Shown one piece after another: positions 1-8,525 of a stretch of 64,000 bases of DNA. The stretch comes from Streptomyces sp. G-G2 (GTDB lineage Bacteria > Actinomycetota > Actinomycetes > Streptomycetales > Streptomycetaceae). The stretch covers positions 82,977 to 146,976 of the forward strand of contig NZ_JASISO010000001.1 in NCBI RefSeq assembly GCF_030063135.1. Direction: 5' to 3'. The notes under the pieces were generated by a model. The model saw nothing but the letters and a program-made list of their open reading frames with translations. It was not told the origin of the DNA and ran no database searches. How positions within the stretch are numbered: position 1 is the stretch's first letter; each line of letters starts with the position of its first letter. Position numbers and translations under genes: made by a program.

Positions 1-150
1 CCCCTGACCCGGCGTTCCGTGCCGTCCGGGGGCGCCTCGAACGCCGGCGGGGCCCGCGGCCCGGGCGGAGCCCCGGGTCAGGCCGACGGCCCGGCCACCG
101 CCGCCGGCAACGTCAGCACCCCCACCCCCCCCCCCCCCCCCCCCGCCCCC
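1..150. repeat. Direct duplicate of 11850-11999 at the window edge
   Basis: Bases 1-120 are identical to 11850-11969, in the same orientation. That second copy spans the end of a small gene and the 3' end of a histidine kinase gene. From 121 to about 150 the match continues, but most G and T positions have become C. Beyond 150 the two diverge and conservon kinase sequence begins. The copy has no gene context of its own here. A chimeric read or contig-edge artefact is the simplest explanation; a true 120-bp duplication is the alternative. Confidence 0.9.
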
Positions 151-160
151 CCCCGCCCCC
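121..160. other. Degenerate poly-C tract at the duplication junction
   Basis: This stretch is almost all C, with one A and two G. It sits exactly where the copied segment gives way to conservon sequence. Aligned to 11970-12009 it looks like the same sequence with G and T replaced by C up to about 150, which suggests poor base calling at a chimeric junction rather than a biological tract. Confidence 0.7.
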
Positions 161-487
161 CGGCCGGAGCCCGCCGCGGCGGCGCCCGCCCACGCGCAGG
201 CACCCGACGCCCACGGCGACTGGGTGCCCCGCCAGGGCAGCCACCCCGACGAGGCCGTCACCGACAAGGGCCTGCCCAAGCGGACCCCGCGCACCGTCGC
301 GGCCCCCGCCCGGGGGGAGGCCGCCGACTCCGCGCGCCCCGAGCCCAAGCCGGTGGACGCGGAGGAACTCCGGCGCCGGCTCGGCGGTTTCTACCAGGGG
401 GCCCGGGACGGGCGGCGCGTCGTAGAGGCCGAGCTCGCCGAGGGGCAGACCGATCCGGGGGACACCGCACAGGAGGCACGCACATGA
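161..487 (+). CDS. cvnA: Conservon sensor histidine kinase, C-terminal fragment
   Basis: This is the 3' end of a CvnA-type membrane kinase, the sensor partner of the conservon proteins that follow. Only the last 108 or so residues are present. The frame reads through WVPRQG and LPKRTPR to a tail with LGGFYQGARDGRR, typical of the disordered C-terminus of these kinases; the kinase domain itself is absent. The stop codon overlaps the cvnB start (ATGA at 484-487), as expected for a conservon operon. The 5' boundary at 161 is where the C tract ends, so the gene is truncated by the junction and not by a natural start. Confidence 0.75.
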   Translation, partial: RPEPAAAAPAHAQAPDAHGDWVPRQGSHPDEAVTDKGLPKRTPRTVAAPARGEAADSARPEPKPVDAEELRRRLGGFYQGARDGRRVVEAELAEGQTDPGDTAQEART

Positions 488-996
488 CCGCGCCCAGTAC
501 GTACGGACCGAGCACCCAGGCCCGCAACCTGCAGTGGCTGCTGACCGACCTGGTCGAGGAGGTACCCGGCATCGTGTCCGTCGCCGTCGTCTCCTCCGAC
601 GGCCTGCTCCTGCTCTCCTCCGAGACGGAGCCGGGGGCCGCACCGGCCGGGGAGGACGCGCAGGACCCGGCGCCCGCACCCCTGGCCCGGCTCAAGGGCC
701 CCCGCGGCGCCTCGGCCGACCTGGCCACCATCGTGTCCGGGCTCGGCAGCCTGACCACCGGAGCCGCCCAGCTGATGGACGGCGGCTCCGTCAAGCAGAC
801 GATGGTGGCGATGGAGCACGGCTCCGTCTTCGTCACCGCCATCAGCGACGGCTCCCTGCTCGGCGTGCACGCCACGCCCGACTGCGACATGAGCGTCGTC
901 GCCTACCACATGGCGCTCTTCGTCGGCCGCGCCGGCCACGTCCTGACCCCCGAAGTCCGCAGTGAGCTGCGCCAGTCGATGGAGAACACCCCGTGA
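484..996 (+). CDS. cvnB: Roadblock/LC7 domain protein, conservon CvnB
   Basis: A 170-residue protein of the bacterial roadblock/LC7 family. It is expected to work with the CvnD GTPase in a membrane-associated signalling complex resembling a eukaryotic G-protein unit. The N-terminus (NLQWLLTDLVEEVPG followed by VAVVSSDGLLLL) is the family signature, and a later block contains SLTTGAAQLMDGG and a strand with VFVTAISDGSLLGV. An Ala/Pro/Glu-rich insert at about residues 40-60 is longer than in many homologues. The ATG at 484 overlaps the upstream stop and the stop at 994-996 overlaps the cvnC GTG, so the genes are translationally coupled. Confidence 0.93.
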   Translation: MTAPSTYGPSTQARNLQWLLTDLVEEVPGIVSVAVVSSDGLLLLSSETEPGAAPAGEDAQDPAPAPLARLKGPRGASADLATIVSGLGSLTTGAAQLMDGGSVKQTMVAMEHGSVFVTAISDGSLLGVHATPDCDMSVVAYHMALFVGRAGHVLTPEVRSELRQSMENTP

Positions 997-1385
997 GGAG
1001 TCCGGCCTCCGACCGGCTGCCGATACGCGGCGCCGACCGGCGCCCCGCGCGCGTCCGCCCGTACTCGCTGACGGGCGGGCGCACCCGCTTCGCGCACGTC
1101 CTGCTCGTCGAGTCATTCGTCGCCACCCTCGACCCGAGCGCCAAGGTCCCGGCGGCCCGGCCCGACCGGGTGCCCGAGATGCGGGCCATCGTCGAGCTGT
1201 GCCGCCGCATGCGCACGGTCGCCGAGATCGCCGCGCTGCTGAGGCTGCCGCTCGGGGTGGTCCGCGTACTCGTCAGCGACCTCGCCGACCAGGGAAGGAT
1301 CCGCGTCTACGGGACGGGGCACGGCATCGGCCGCCCCGACCGCGCGCTGCTCGAAAGGGTGCTCAGTGGGCTCCGCCGTCTTTGA
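993..1385 (+). CDS. cvnC: DUF742 protein, conservon CvnC
   Basis: A 130-residue DUF742 protein, the third conservon component. The start is GTG at 993 inside the GTGA overlap with cvnB. Its middle carries the winged-helix-like block typical of the family: ELCRRMRTVAEIAALLRLPLG, then VRVLVSDLADQGRI. These proteins are thought to bridge the kinase and GTPase, but no activity is established. The 3' end overlaps cvnD by 20 bases. Confidence 0.92.
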   Translation: MRSPASDRLPIRGADRRPARVRPYSLTGGRTRFAHVLLVESFVATLDPSAKVPAARPDRVPEMRAIVELCRRMRTVAEIAALLRLPLGVVRVLVSDLADQGRIRVYGTGHGIGRPDRALLERVLSGLRRL

Positions 1386-2004
1386 CCCGTCCCCTCCCTC
1401 GGACCTTCCGAGTGCCGCGGACGAACCCGTCCAGCCCTGGCAGTACGACCGGTCCCGTGCCCCCGTCGCCGTCAAGGTGCTGGTCGCGGGCGGCTTCGGC
1501 GTGGGCAAGACCACCTTCGTATCGTCGGTTTCGGAGATCACTCCGCTGCGTACCGAGGCGCTGATGACCCAGGCGAGCGCGCCGACCGACGACCTGACCG
1601 GGACCCCGGACAAGAACACCACCACGGTGGCGATGGACTTCGGCCGGGTCACGCTCGACGACGACCTCGTGCTGTACGTGTACGGCACCCCCGGCCAGAA
1701 GCGCTTCTGGTTCATGTGGGACGACCTCGTCCGCGGGGCCATCGGCGGCATCGTGCTCGCCGACACCCGCCGCCTGCGCGACTGCTTCCCCGCCCTCGAC
1801 TACTTCGAGAGCTGCGGACTGCCGTACGTCGTGGCCGTCAACCACTTCGAGGGCTCCGCCTCCTACGAGCCCGAGGACGTACGGGAGGCGCTGACCATCG
1901 CCGACCACGTACCGGTCGTGATCATGGACGCGCGCAGCCGGGCCACGGTCGTGGAATCCCTGCTGGCACTGGTCGGCCACGCCCTGGACGCCACCCCCGC
2001 ATAG
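1366..2004 (+). CDS. cvnD: Ras-like GTP-binding protein, conservon CvnD
   Basis: A 212-residue small GTPase and the output component of the conservon. A P-loop (GGFGVGKTT) lies at about residues 42-50, a switch II/G3-like YGTPGQKRFWFMW follows, and the expected NKxD is replaced by VNHFEG, as is usual in this family. The first 30 residues are Pro/Ser/Asp-rich and probably disordered. The GTG at 1366 lies inside cvnC, so translation is coupled. The oxygenase gene starts 64 bases downstream and may share the transcript. Confidence 0.92.
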   Translation: MGSAVFDPSPPSDLPSAADEPVQPWQYDRSRAPVAVKVLVAGGFGVGKTTFVSSVSEITPLRTEALMTQASAPTDDLTGTPDKNTTTVAMDFGRVTLDDDLVLYVYGTPGQKRFWFMWDDLVRGAIGGIVLADTRRLRDCFPALDYFESCGLPYVVAVNHFEGSASYEPEDVREALTIADHVPVVIMDARSRATVVESLLALVGHALDATPA

Positions 2005-2068
2005 CGGCCCGCGGCGCACCGCCCGTACCGCCCCCGTACCGCCCCGCCCCGCCCGGAAAGAGACCGCC

Positions 2069-3358
2069 ATGCGCAAGATACTGATCGTCGGAGCCGGGCA
2101 GTCCGGTCTCCAGCTCGCCCTCGGCCTCCTGTCGAAGGGGTACGAGGTCACCCTCATGTCCAACCGCACGCCGGACGAGATCCGGGGCGGCCGGGTCATG
2201 TCCACGCAGTGCATGTTCGACACGGCACTCCAGCACGAGCGCGATCTCCAGCTGGACTTCTGGGCGGACCGGGCCCCGAAGATCCAGGGCGTCGGCGTCT
2301 CGGTCGCCGCCCCCGACGGCGCCCGGGCGATCGACTGGCTGGGCCGCCTCAAGGGCTACGCGCAGTCCGTGGACCAGCGCGTGAAGATGGCGGGCTGGCT
2401 CGACACCTTCACCCAGCGCGGCGGGCAGCTGGTCATCCACGGCGCCTCGGTCGCCGACCTCGACTTCTTCTCCCGTACGTACGACCTCGTCCTCGTCGCG
2501 GCGGGCAAGGGCGAGCTGGTCTCGATGTTCGAGCGGGACGCGGCGCGTTCGCCGTACGACGCCCCGCAGCGGGCCCTCGCCGTCTCCTACGTGCACGGTC
2601 TGGGCCCCCGCCCCGAGCACCCGGACACCGAGGCCGTCCGCTGCAACCTGGTCCCGGGCGTCGGCGAGCTGTTCGTCATGCCCACCCTGACCACCTCGGG
2701 GCGCGCCGACATCCTGTTCTGGGAGGGCGTACCGGGCGGCCCGCTCGACGCCTTCGCCGGGATCAAGGACCCGGCGGAGCACCTCGCGCTCACGCGGGAA
2801 CTGATGGAGAAGTTCACCCCCTGGGAGTACGCGCGGACGACCGAGGTGGAGCTGACGGACGCGGGCGCCACCCTGGCCGGGCGGTACGCGCCCGTGGTCC
2901 GCAAGCCCGTCGGGCGGCTGCCCGGCGGCGGCCTGGTGCTGGGCGTCGCGGACGTGGTCGTGGCGAACGACCCGATCACGGGCCAGGGTTCCAACTCGGC
3001 CGCCAAGTGCGCCGCGTCCTACCTGTCCTCGATCCTGATGCACGGGGACAACCCGTTCGACGAGGCGTGGATGAAGGCGACCTTCGACACGTACTGGTTC
3101 ACCAGCGGCAAGCCGGTGACGCAGTGGACGAACGCGATGCTGGGCGTCCCGCCGGAGCACGTGCTGAACCTGATCGGCGCGGCCGGTCAGCTCCAGCCCG
3201 TGGCGGATCGTTTCGCCAATGGTTTCGACAACCCGGCCGACTTCGACGCGTACTTCTACGACCCCGAGGACGCGGCGGACTACCTCGCGGAGGTGGCGTC
3301 GGCCGCCGCCCCGGCCGCCCCCGTCGACGCTTCCGCGGGCGCCTCCTCGGCGGAGTAG
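2069..3358 (+). CDS. StyA-like FAD-dependent monooxygenase
   Basis: A 429-residue flavoprotein of the styrene/indole monooxygenase (StyA) group. It opens with a Rossmann dinucleotide-binding motif (VGAGQSG, residues 7-13) and carries NDPITGQGSNSAA near the C-terminal third, as in group E flavin monooxygenases that take reduced FAD from a separate reductase. No StyB-like flavin reductase is next to it, so any reductase must be elsewhere. ATG start at 2069 follows GGAAAGAGA. It may be the fifth gene of the conservon operon, which in Streptomyces sometimes carries an oxygenase. The last 79 bases overlap the end of the opposite-strand hydrolase gene. Confidence 0.88.
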   Translation: MRKILIVGAGQSGLQLALGLLSKGYEVTLMSNRTPDEIRGGRVMSTQCMFDTALQHERDLQLDFWADRAPKIQGVGVSVAAPDGARAIDWLGRLKGYAQSVDQRVKMAGWLDTFTQRGGQLVIHGASVADLDFFSRTYDLVLVAAGKGELVSMFERDAARSPYDAPQRALAVSYVHGLGPRPEHPDTEAVRCNLVPGVGELFVMPTLTTSGRADILFWEGVPGGPLDAFAGIKDPAEHLALTRELMEKFTPWEYARTTEVELTDAGATLAGRYAPVVRKPVGRLPGGGLVLGVADVVVANDPITGQGSNSAAKCAASYLSSILMHGDNPFDEAWMKATFDTYWFTSGKPVTQWTNAMLGVPPEHVLNLIGAAGQLQPVADRFANGFDNPADFDAYFYDPEDAADYLAEVASAAAPAAPVDASAGASSAE

Positions 3359-4623
3359 CCGCTGTCGTCACCCGCCGTTCCCGTCGCGCTCTGCGGCAGG
3401 GGCGGCGGGCTGTACGACGCGAGCGCGACCCCGTCGGGATCCGGACGTACGGCCCCCAGCAGCGGGTTCGCGGCGATCGGTGAGACCTTCACCTCGGCCC
3501 CTGGGCGGGGCGCCTGGATCACCTTGCCGTTCCCGGCGTAGATGGCCACGTGGGTGGCCTTGGGGAAATAGACCACCAGGTCACCGGGCCGCAACTGGTC
3601 CAGCGGCACCTTCGGGAGCGACGCCCACTGCTCCTGGCTGGTGCGCGGGATCGCGCGCCCGGCGTGCGCCCAGGCCTGCGAGGTGAGCCCGGAGCAGTCG
3701 AAGGACGCGGGCCCCTCAGCGCCCCACACATAAGGTTTGCCGAGCTGCGCGCTCGCGTAGGTCAGCGCGGCGCCGCCCTCGGCGCTCGGCGTACGGGCCG
3801 CGGCGGCTCCCGGGCTGCCCATCCGCCCCGAACCCACCAGCGCCCGCTGCGCGTCCGCGGTCTGCGTCCGCTCCCGGTCGCCGAGCTGGGTCAGCTGCGT
3901 CGCGGTCAGCGAGGCCAGCAGCTTCTCGACCTCCTTGAGCCGCGCCGCGGCCTCGTCCTTGTGCCGCTTGCGCTCCGCGGTCAGGGCCTGCTGGGCGTCC
4001 AGGGCCTTGCGGGCCGCGGTCGCCAGGGCGCCCGCCCGCTGCTCGCCCCGCGCGAGCCCGGCCAGCGTCCGCGCCCGCCGGGCGCCCTCGCGGGCCGCCA
4101 GCATCCGCTCGTCCAGGGCGGCCTGCGGGTCCCCGGACATCAGCATCCGGGCGTACGGGGAGAACCCGCGCGCCCCCTGGTACTGCTCCCGGGCCAGCCG
4201 CCCGGCCAGCGCCTGCTGCGCGCCGACCTCCGTACGGGCCTTGCCGAGGTCACCGCTGAGCCGCCGCTCCTCCGCGCGCCGGGCCGTGAGGGCGGCCTCG
4301 GTGGCCTTGTACGCCTCGGTGGCCTCCTCGGCCTGCTGGTAGAGCCCCTGGAGCCGGGCGAGCAACGGCCCGACGGTCAACGCCCCTGGCGCCTGCGGAG
4401 CCTCGGGAGCCTCGGGCATCTCCGGAGTCTCGGGAGTCTCGGGTGCTTCGGGCGTCTCCGGAGCCCCGGGTGTCGCAGGGGCCTCCGCCGCCGCCGGGGC
4501 CCCGACGGCGCTCACGGGTCCGACCGGCGGCCCGACAAGCGGCGCGGCGACGGCGGTGGACAGCGGAACGGCCGCGACCAGGGTCGAGGCGATACAGGCG
4601 GCACGCAGGAGCCGACGTGACAT
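3280..4623 (-). CDS. Secreted NlpC/P60 peptidoglycan hydrolase
   Basis: A 447-residue secreted endopeptidase-type cell-wall hydrolase. The start at 4623 follows a GGAG site and gives a signal peptide (MSRRLLRAACIAS, hydrophobic core, A-x-A). A longer frame to 4719 exists but lacks a signal sequence. After the signal comes a Pro/Glu-rich repeat (ETPEAPETPE type, about residues 50-80), then a long charged coiled coil (about 90-280), then the NlpC/P60 domain with catalytic Cys in FDCSGLTSQAW and His in THVAIYAGNG. A Gly/Ala/Ser-rich tail of about 45 residues ends the protein and overlaps the monooxygenase gene on the other strand. Confidence 0.9.
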   Translation of the reverse strand: MSRRLLRAACIASTLVAAVPLSTAVAAPLVGPPVGPVSAVGAPAAAEAPATPGAPETPEAPETPETPEMPEAPEAPQAPGALTVGPLLARLQGLYQQAEEATEAYKATEAALTARRAEERRLSGDLGKARTEVGAQQALAGRLAREQYQGARGFSPYARMLMSGDPQAALDERMLAAREGARRARTLAGLARGEQRAGALATAARKALDAQQALTAERKRHKDEAAARLKEVEKLLASLTATQLTQLGDRERTQTADAQRALVGSGRMGSPGAAAARTPSAEGGAALTYASAQLGKPYVWGAEGPASFDCSGLTSQAWAHAGRAIPRTSQEQWASLPKVPLDQLRPGDLVVYFPKATHVAIYAGNGKVIQAPRPGAEVKVSPIAANPLLGAVRPDPDGVALASYSPPPLPQSATGTAGDDSGYSAEEAPAEASTGAAGAAADATSAR

Positions 4624-4767
4624 GGGACCACTCCGGGGGAGCGAGGGCGTGGGGTGTGAGGCCGCGATCGTGCCACGCCCGGTATGACAAATCGCCCACC
4701 CGAGTCGGCCGCGTCCCACCTCTCACCCGTCCGGCGGGTACCCGGCGGACGGGCGCGCGCAGACGCC

Positions 4768-5025
4768 CTACCCCTCCAGCAACCGGGCCTTCGCCGCCGT
4801 GAACTCCTCCGGGGTCAGCAGCCCCTCCCGGGCCAGGGACGCCAGCCGGTCCAGGCGTCCCGCCAGGGCGGCGGCCGCGGGGGACAGGGGAGGGGCGGGC
4901 AGCCCGCGCGCGGGCTCGCCGCCCTCCCAGACGTACGCGCCGCGCGCCAGCAGCCCCCGCAGCAGCGGGCGGCCCGGGGGGCGTTCGGCGGGACGGGCCA
5001 CCGCGTGCACCGGCCGGATGAACAT
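4768..5025 (-). CDS. SHOCT-domain protein
   Basis: An 85-residue protein ending in a SHOCT domain (LDRLASLAREGLLTPEEF, then AKARLLEG), a short helical module found at the C-terminus of many small bacterial proteins, probably for oligomerisation. The ATG at 5025 overlaps the stop of the DUF6325 gene (TGATG), so the two are coupled. The N-terminal part contains AYVWEGG and a Pro-rich linker. Function unknown. Confidence 0.85.
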   Translation of the reverse strand: MFIRPVHAVARPAERPPGRPLLRGLLARGAYVWEGGEPARGLPAPPLSPAAAALAGRLDRLASLAREGLLTPEEFTAAKARLLEG

Positions 5026-5414
5026 CAGGCCACCCCCAGCCGGTCCGCGGGGATCCGGACCGACCCGGCGATCCGGCCGCCCGCGGCCCGTACGGCGATC
5101 GCCGCGTCCTCGGCCCACACGTGCTCGACCAGCACCAGCAGCGCGCAACTGCCCCGGTCCAGCAGGTCGGCGGCCTCCCGTACGTCCTCCGGGCCGATCA
5201 GCCGGGCCGCCTCGCGTCCGTTCAGCAGGCCGCTCAGTTCCTTGAACTCGTCGAACTCCGCGGCCAGTACCTCGCCCGCCGCCGTCTTCGTGGCCACGAG
5301 ACCGTCGATCAGCCGGACGTTGCCGCTCTTGCGCAGCCCCATGACGGCCGCGACCGCGGGCACCCGCAGCTGCTCCTCCGGGAAGGCGAGGACGATGAAC
5401 TCCACAGGCCCCAT
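5025..5414 (-). CDS. DUF6325 family protein
   Basis: A 129-residue protein beginning MGPVEFIVLAFPEEQ, a pattern I associate with DUF6325 (DUF1269-like) proteins. It contains LRKSGNVRLIDGLVATKT, FDEFKELSGLLNGREAARL and a C-terminal AALLVLVEHVWAEDA-type segment. Homologous proteins are usually paired with a SHOCT protein, as here. An in-frame extension to 5519 is possible, but the ATG at 5414 matches the family N-terminus. It is transcribed divergently from the cell-wall gene pair. Confidence 0.82.
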   Translation of the reverse strand: MGPVEFIVLAFPEEQLRVPAVAAVMGLRKSGNVRLIDGLVATKTAAGEVLAAEFDEFKELSGLLNGREAARLIGPEDVREAADLLDRGSCALLVLVEHVWAEDAAIAVRAAGGRIAGSVRIPADRLGVA

Positions 5415-5536
5415 GACCCGACTCCTCGGCTCCCGGCCGTTCCTGACGACCACTGGCGACGATCGCTTCTGGCGACCACTTCTGACGACTCTTCGGCACA
5501 CTATGACATAAAGGGACATAAGCTACCGACGCTTGC

Positions 5537-5549
5537 TACGTTGCCCCCA
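5537..5549 (+). promoter_or_regulatory. Possible -10 element giving a leaderless start
   Basis: TACGTT at 5537-5542 lies six bases before the ATG at 5549, and there is no purine-rich ribosome site. This spacing fits a transcript that starts at or next to the start codon, which is common in Streptomyces. The -35 region is not recognisable. Confidence 0.4.
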
Positions 5550-6973
5550 TGACCGCTCTGACGGCACAGGTGACGGAACCCGCCCCGCCCCCCGGCGCGC
5601 CCCACGCCCGCCGTCGCGGAGTCGAGCTGACCCTCCTCCTGGGCGCCGTCCTGATCTCCGTCCTCGGCTACCTCTACGTAGGCCTCGCGACCGTCGGCCA
5701 CCTCCCGCCGCAGGCCTCCCGGCACGCCGCCGGACTCGCCGTCGCCGCGCTGCTCGCGCACCTGGCCGTCCGCTTCCGCGCCCCCTACGCCGACCCGCTG
5801 CTCCTGCCCGTCGCCGTCCTGCTCAACGGCCTCGGCCTGGTCCTCATCCAGCGCCTCGACCTCACCACCCCCGCCCACCTCACGGCGGGCGACCAGCTGC
5901 TGTGGTCCGGGCTCGGCGTGGCGCTCTTCGTGGTCGTGGTGGGCGCCCTGCGGGACCACCGGGCACTCCAGCGGTACGCCTACCTCGCCGTCACCACCGC
6001 CCTCGTGCTGATGCTGGTCCCGGTCTTCTTCCCGGCCGTCAACGGCGCCCACATCTGGGTCCGGTTCGCCGGGCTGTCCTTCCAGCCGGGGGAGTTCGCC
6101 AAGATCCTGCTCGCCGTCTTCTTCGCTTCCTACCTGGCCGCGAACCGCACCGCCCTCGCGCTCACCGGCCGCCGGATCTGGAAGCTGCGGATGCTGCCCG
6201 GGCGGGTGCTGGGGCCGATCCTGGCGATCTGGCTGCTGAGCGTCGGCGTCCTGGTCCTGGAACGCGACCTCGGCACCTCACTGCTCTTCTTCGGGCTGTT
6301 CGTGATCATGCTGTTCACGGCCACCGGCCGGATCGGCTGGATCGCGATGGGACTGCTGCTGGCGGGTCTGGGGGCGTACGCCGTCGGGACGTTCGAACCG
6401 CACGTCCACGGCCGCGTGGAGGACTGGCTGAATCCTTTCGCCTCCATCGAGCAGGGCCGTGGACCCGGCCAGCTCGCCCAGTCCCTCTTCGCCTTCGGCG
6501 CGGGCGGGCTGCTGGGCGCCGGACTCGGCCACGGCCAGTCCTTCCTCATCGGCTTCGCCGCCAAGTCGGACTTCATCCTCGCCACCGCGGGCGAGGAACT
6601 GGGCCTCGCCGGGCTGCTGGCGATCCTCGTCCTCTACGCGCTGCTGGTCGCCCGCGGTTTCCACGCCGGGCTCGCCCTGCGCGACCCCTTCGGGCGGCTG
6701 CTCGCCACCGGGCTCGCCTCCATCGTGGCCCTCCAGGTCTTCGTCATCGCGGGCGGGGTCACCGGGCTGATCCCGCTCACCGGCATGGCCATGCCGTTCC
6801 TCGCCCAGGGCGGCTCCTCGGTGGTCACCAACTGGGTGATCGTGGCCCTGCTGGTCCGGCTCAGCGACAGCGCCCGAAAACCACGCCCCGAGGACGGGAA
6901 CGGCGACGGGGGCGGGCCGGGGCGCGGCCGAGCCGGGTCCGGGAACGGCCGGGACGGGGGCGGGGCCGCGTGA
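5549..6973 (+). CDS. SEDS-family peptidoglycan glycosyltransferase (FtsW/RodA/SpoVE)
   Basis: A 474-residue polytopic membrane protein with about ten hydrophobic segments. It polymerises lipid II together with a class B PBP. SEDS hallmarks are visible: FQPGEFAKILLAVFFASYL, a large extracytoplasmic loop with HVHGRVEDWLNPF, FILATAGEELGLAG, and a terminal GMAMPFLAQGGSS. The last 35 residues are Gly/Arg/Asp-rich and cytoplasmic. The stop overlaps the PBP gene start (GTGA at 6970-6973), so the two partners are translationally coupled. No pknA/pknB genes are adjacent, so this may be a sporulation or accessory SEDS pair rather than the main one. Confidence 0.93.
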   Translation: MTALTAQVTEPAPPPGAPHARRRGVELTLLLGAVLISVLGYLYVGLATVGHLPPQASRHAAGLAVAALLAHLAVRFRAPYADPLLLPVAVLLNGLGLVLIQRLDLTTPAHLTAGDQLLWSGLGVALFVVVVGALRDHRALQRYAYLAVTTALVLMLVPVFFPAVNGAHIWVRFAGLSFQPGEFAKILLAVFFASYLAANRTALALTGRRIWKLRMLPGRVLGPILAIWLLSVGVLVLERDLGTSLLFFGLFVIMLFTATGRIGWIAMGLLLAGLGAYAVGTFEPHVHGRVEDWLNPFASIEQGRGPGQLAQSLFAFGAGGLLGAGLGHGQSFLIGFAAKSDFILATAGEELGLAGLLAILVLYALLVARGFHAGLALRDPFGRLLATGLASIVALQVFVIAGGVTGLIPLTGMAMPFLAQGGSSVVTNWVIVALLVRLSDSARKPRPEDGNGDGGGPGRGRAGSGNGRDGGGAA

Positions 6974-8445
6974 TCCGCTACATCCGCTGGTGCGGCTACT
7001 TCTGCGCGGCCCTCTTCCTCGCCCTCCTCGCGGGCGTGGCCCGGGTCCAGCTCTGGGACGCCCGCTCCCTCGCCGAGAACCCCGCGAACAAACGCCAGGT
7101 CATCGAGCGGTACGCGCAGCCGCGCGGGAACATCCTGGTCGACGGGCGGCCCGTCACCGGGTCCCGGGACAGCCGCCAGCTCCTGCGCTACGAACGGACG
7201 TACGCCAACGGCCCGCTGTACGCGCCCGTCACCGGCTACTCCTCGCAGACGTACGGCACCAGCCTCGTCGAGCACGCCGAGGACGCGGTCCTCGCCGGGA
7301 CCGACCCCGGGCTGACCGCCTTCCCGCTCTGGCACGACCTGGCCCGGGGCCGTCCCGACGGCGGCAACGCGGTGCTCACCCTGCGGGCGGGCCCCCAGCT
7401 CGCCGCCTACGCCGGTCTCGGCGGCAAGCGCGGTGCGGTGGCCGCCGTCGAGCCCGCCACCGGGAAGATCCTGGCGCTGGTCAGCAGCCCCTCGTACGAT
7501 CCGGGCGTACTCTCCGGCACGGGCGCGGCGGTCAAGAGCGCCTGGGCGAAGCTGAACGCCGATCCGGCCAAGCCGATGCTCAACCGGGCGCTGCGCGAGA
7601 CCTATCCGCCCGGCTCCACCTTCAAGATCGTGACGGCGGCGGCAGCGCTGGACGCGGGGGTTGTCAAGGACGTGGACGCCCCGACGGAGACCCCCGACCC
7701 CTATCCGCTGCCCGGCACCTCCACCCTGCTGCCGAACGCGTCCGGCGGCTGCCTGGACGCCAGCATGGCGGAGGCCGTGCAGTTCTCCTGCAACACGGTC
7801 ATGGCGAAGATCGGGGTCCAGGTCGGGCTGCGCGGGATGGTGGACGCCGCGCGCCGGTTCGGGTTCAACGACGCGGGACTGCGCGTACCGGCCTGGGTGT
7901 CGCCCTCGACCTTCGACACCGACATGAGCCAGGACCAGCTGGCCCTGTCGGCGATCGGCCAGTTCAACACCAAGGCGACGCCGTTGCAGATGGCGATGGT
8001 CGCGGCGGCCGTCGCCAACGGCGGGGAGATGCGCACCCCCTACCTGATCGACCGCACCACCCAGAGCGACGGCGACCAGATCCGGCGCGGCGAACCCGCC
8101 GGGAGCGGTGACCGGCGCGGCCCGGGCCGCGCCATGAGCCCGGCCACCGCGCAGCGGCTCCAGCAGCTGATGGTCAAGGTCGTCGAGGACGGCACCGGCA
8201 AGAACGCGGCGATCCCGGGCGCCCGGGTCGGCGGCAAGACGGGCACGGCGCAGCACGGGGTGGGCAACGCGGGCACTCCGTACGCCTGGTTCATCGCCTG
8301 GGCCCAGGACGAGAAGGCGGGCCGCCCGGCGGTGGCGGTGGCGGTGGTCGTGGAGGACGCGGCGGCGGACCGGGGCGACATCAGCGGCAACAGCGCCGCC
8401 GCGCCGATCGCCCGCGCGGTGATGCGGGCGGCGCTGGCGCCGTGA
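6970..8445 (+). CDS. pbpA: Class B penicillin-binding protein (PbpA type)
   Basis: A 491-residue transpeptidase that crosslinks peptidoglycan outside the membrane. One N-terminal membrane helix (about residues 9-24) is followed by the dimerisation module with QPRGNI and a transpeptidase domain. The three active-site motifs are present: STFK (Ser about 216), SCN (about 273-275) and KTGTAQ near residue 416. GTG start at 6970 overlaps the SEDS stop. At about 490 residues without extra PASTA domains it fits the PbpA/PBP2 class. Partner: the SEDS protein just upstream. Confidence 0.93.
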   Translation: MIRYIRWCGYFCAALFLALLAGVARVQLWDARSLAENPANKRQVIERYAQPRGNILVDGRPVTGSRDSRQLLRYERTYANGPLYAPVTGYSSQTYGTSLVEHAEDAVLAGTDPGLTAFPLWHDLARGRPDGGNAVLTLRAGPQLAAYAGLGGKRGAVAAVEPATGKILALVSSPSYDPGVLSGTGAAVKSAWAKLNADPAKPMLNRALRETYPPGSTFKIVTAAAALDAGVVKDVDAPTETPDPYPLPGTSTLLPNASGGCLDASMAEAVQFSCNTVMAKIGVQVGLRGMVDAARRFGFNDAGLRVPAWVSPSTFDTDMSQDQLALSAIGQFNTKATPLQMAMVAAAVANGGEMRTPYLIDRTTQSDGDQIRRGEPAGSGDRRGPGRAMSPATAQRLQQLMVKVVEDGTGKNAAIPGARVGGKTGTAQHGVGNAGTPYAWFIAWAQDEKAGRPAVAVAVVVEDAAADRGDISGNSAAAPIARAVMRAALAP

Positions 8446-8525
8446 ATCCCTGACGGGCGGGGCGCTGTCCCGCCGCCCGGAACCCGCGGCGGGCACGCGC
8501 CGGCGTCGGGGCGGGGCGGCCGCGC

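Noticed and set aside
258..1216. Long overlapping minus-strand frames across the conservon genes
   Set aside because: They are high-GC shadow frames. The plus-strand roadblock, DUF742 and GTPase motifs explain the region.
5533..6969. Upstream extension of the PBP gene as one 970-residue protein
   Set aside because: The extension is Arg/Pro-rich shadow of the SEDS gene in another frame. A membrane helix and GTGA overlap support the start at 6970.
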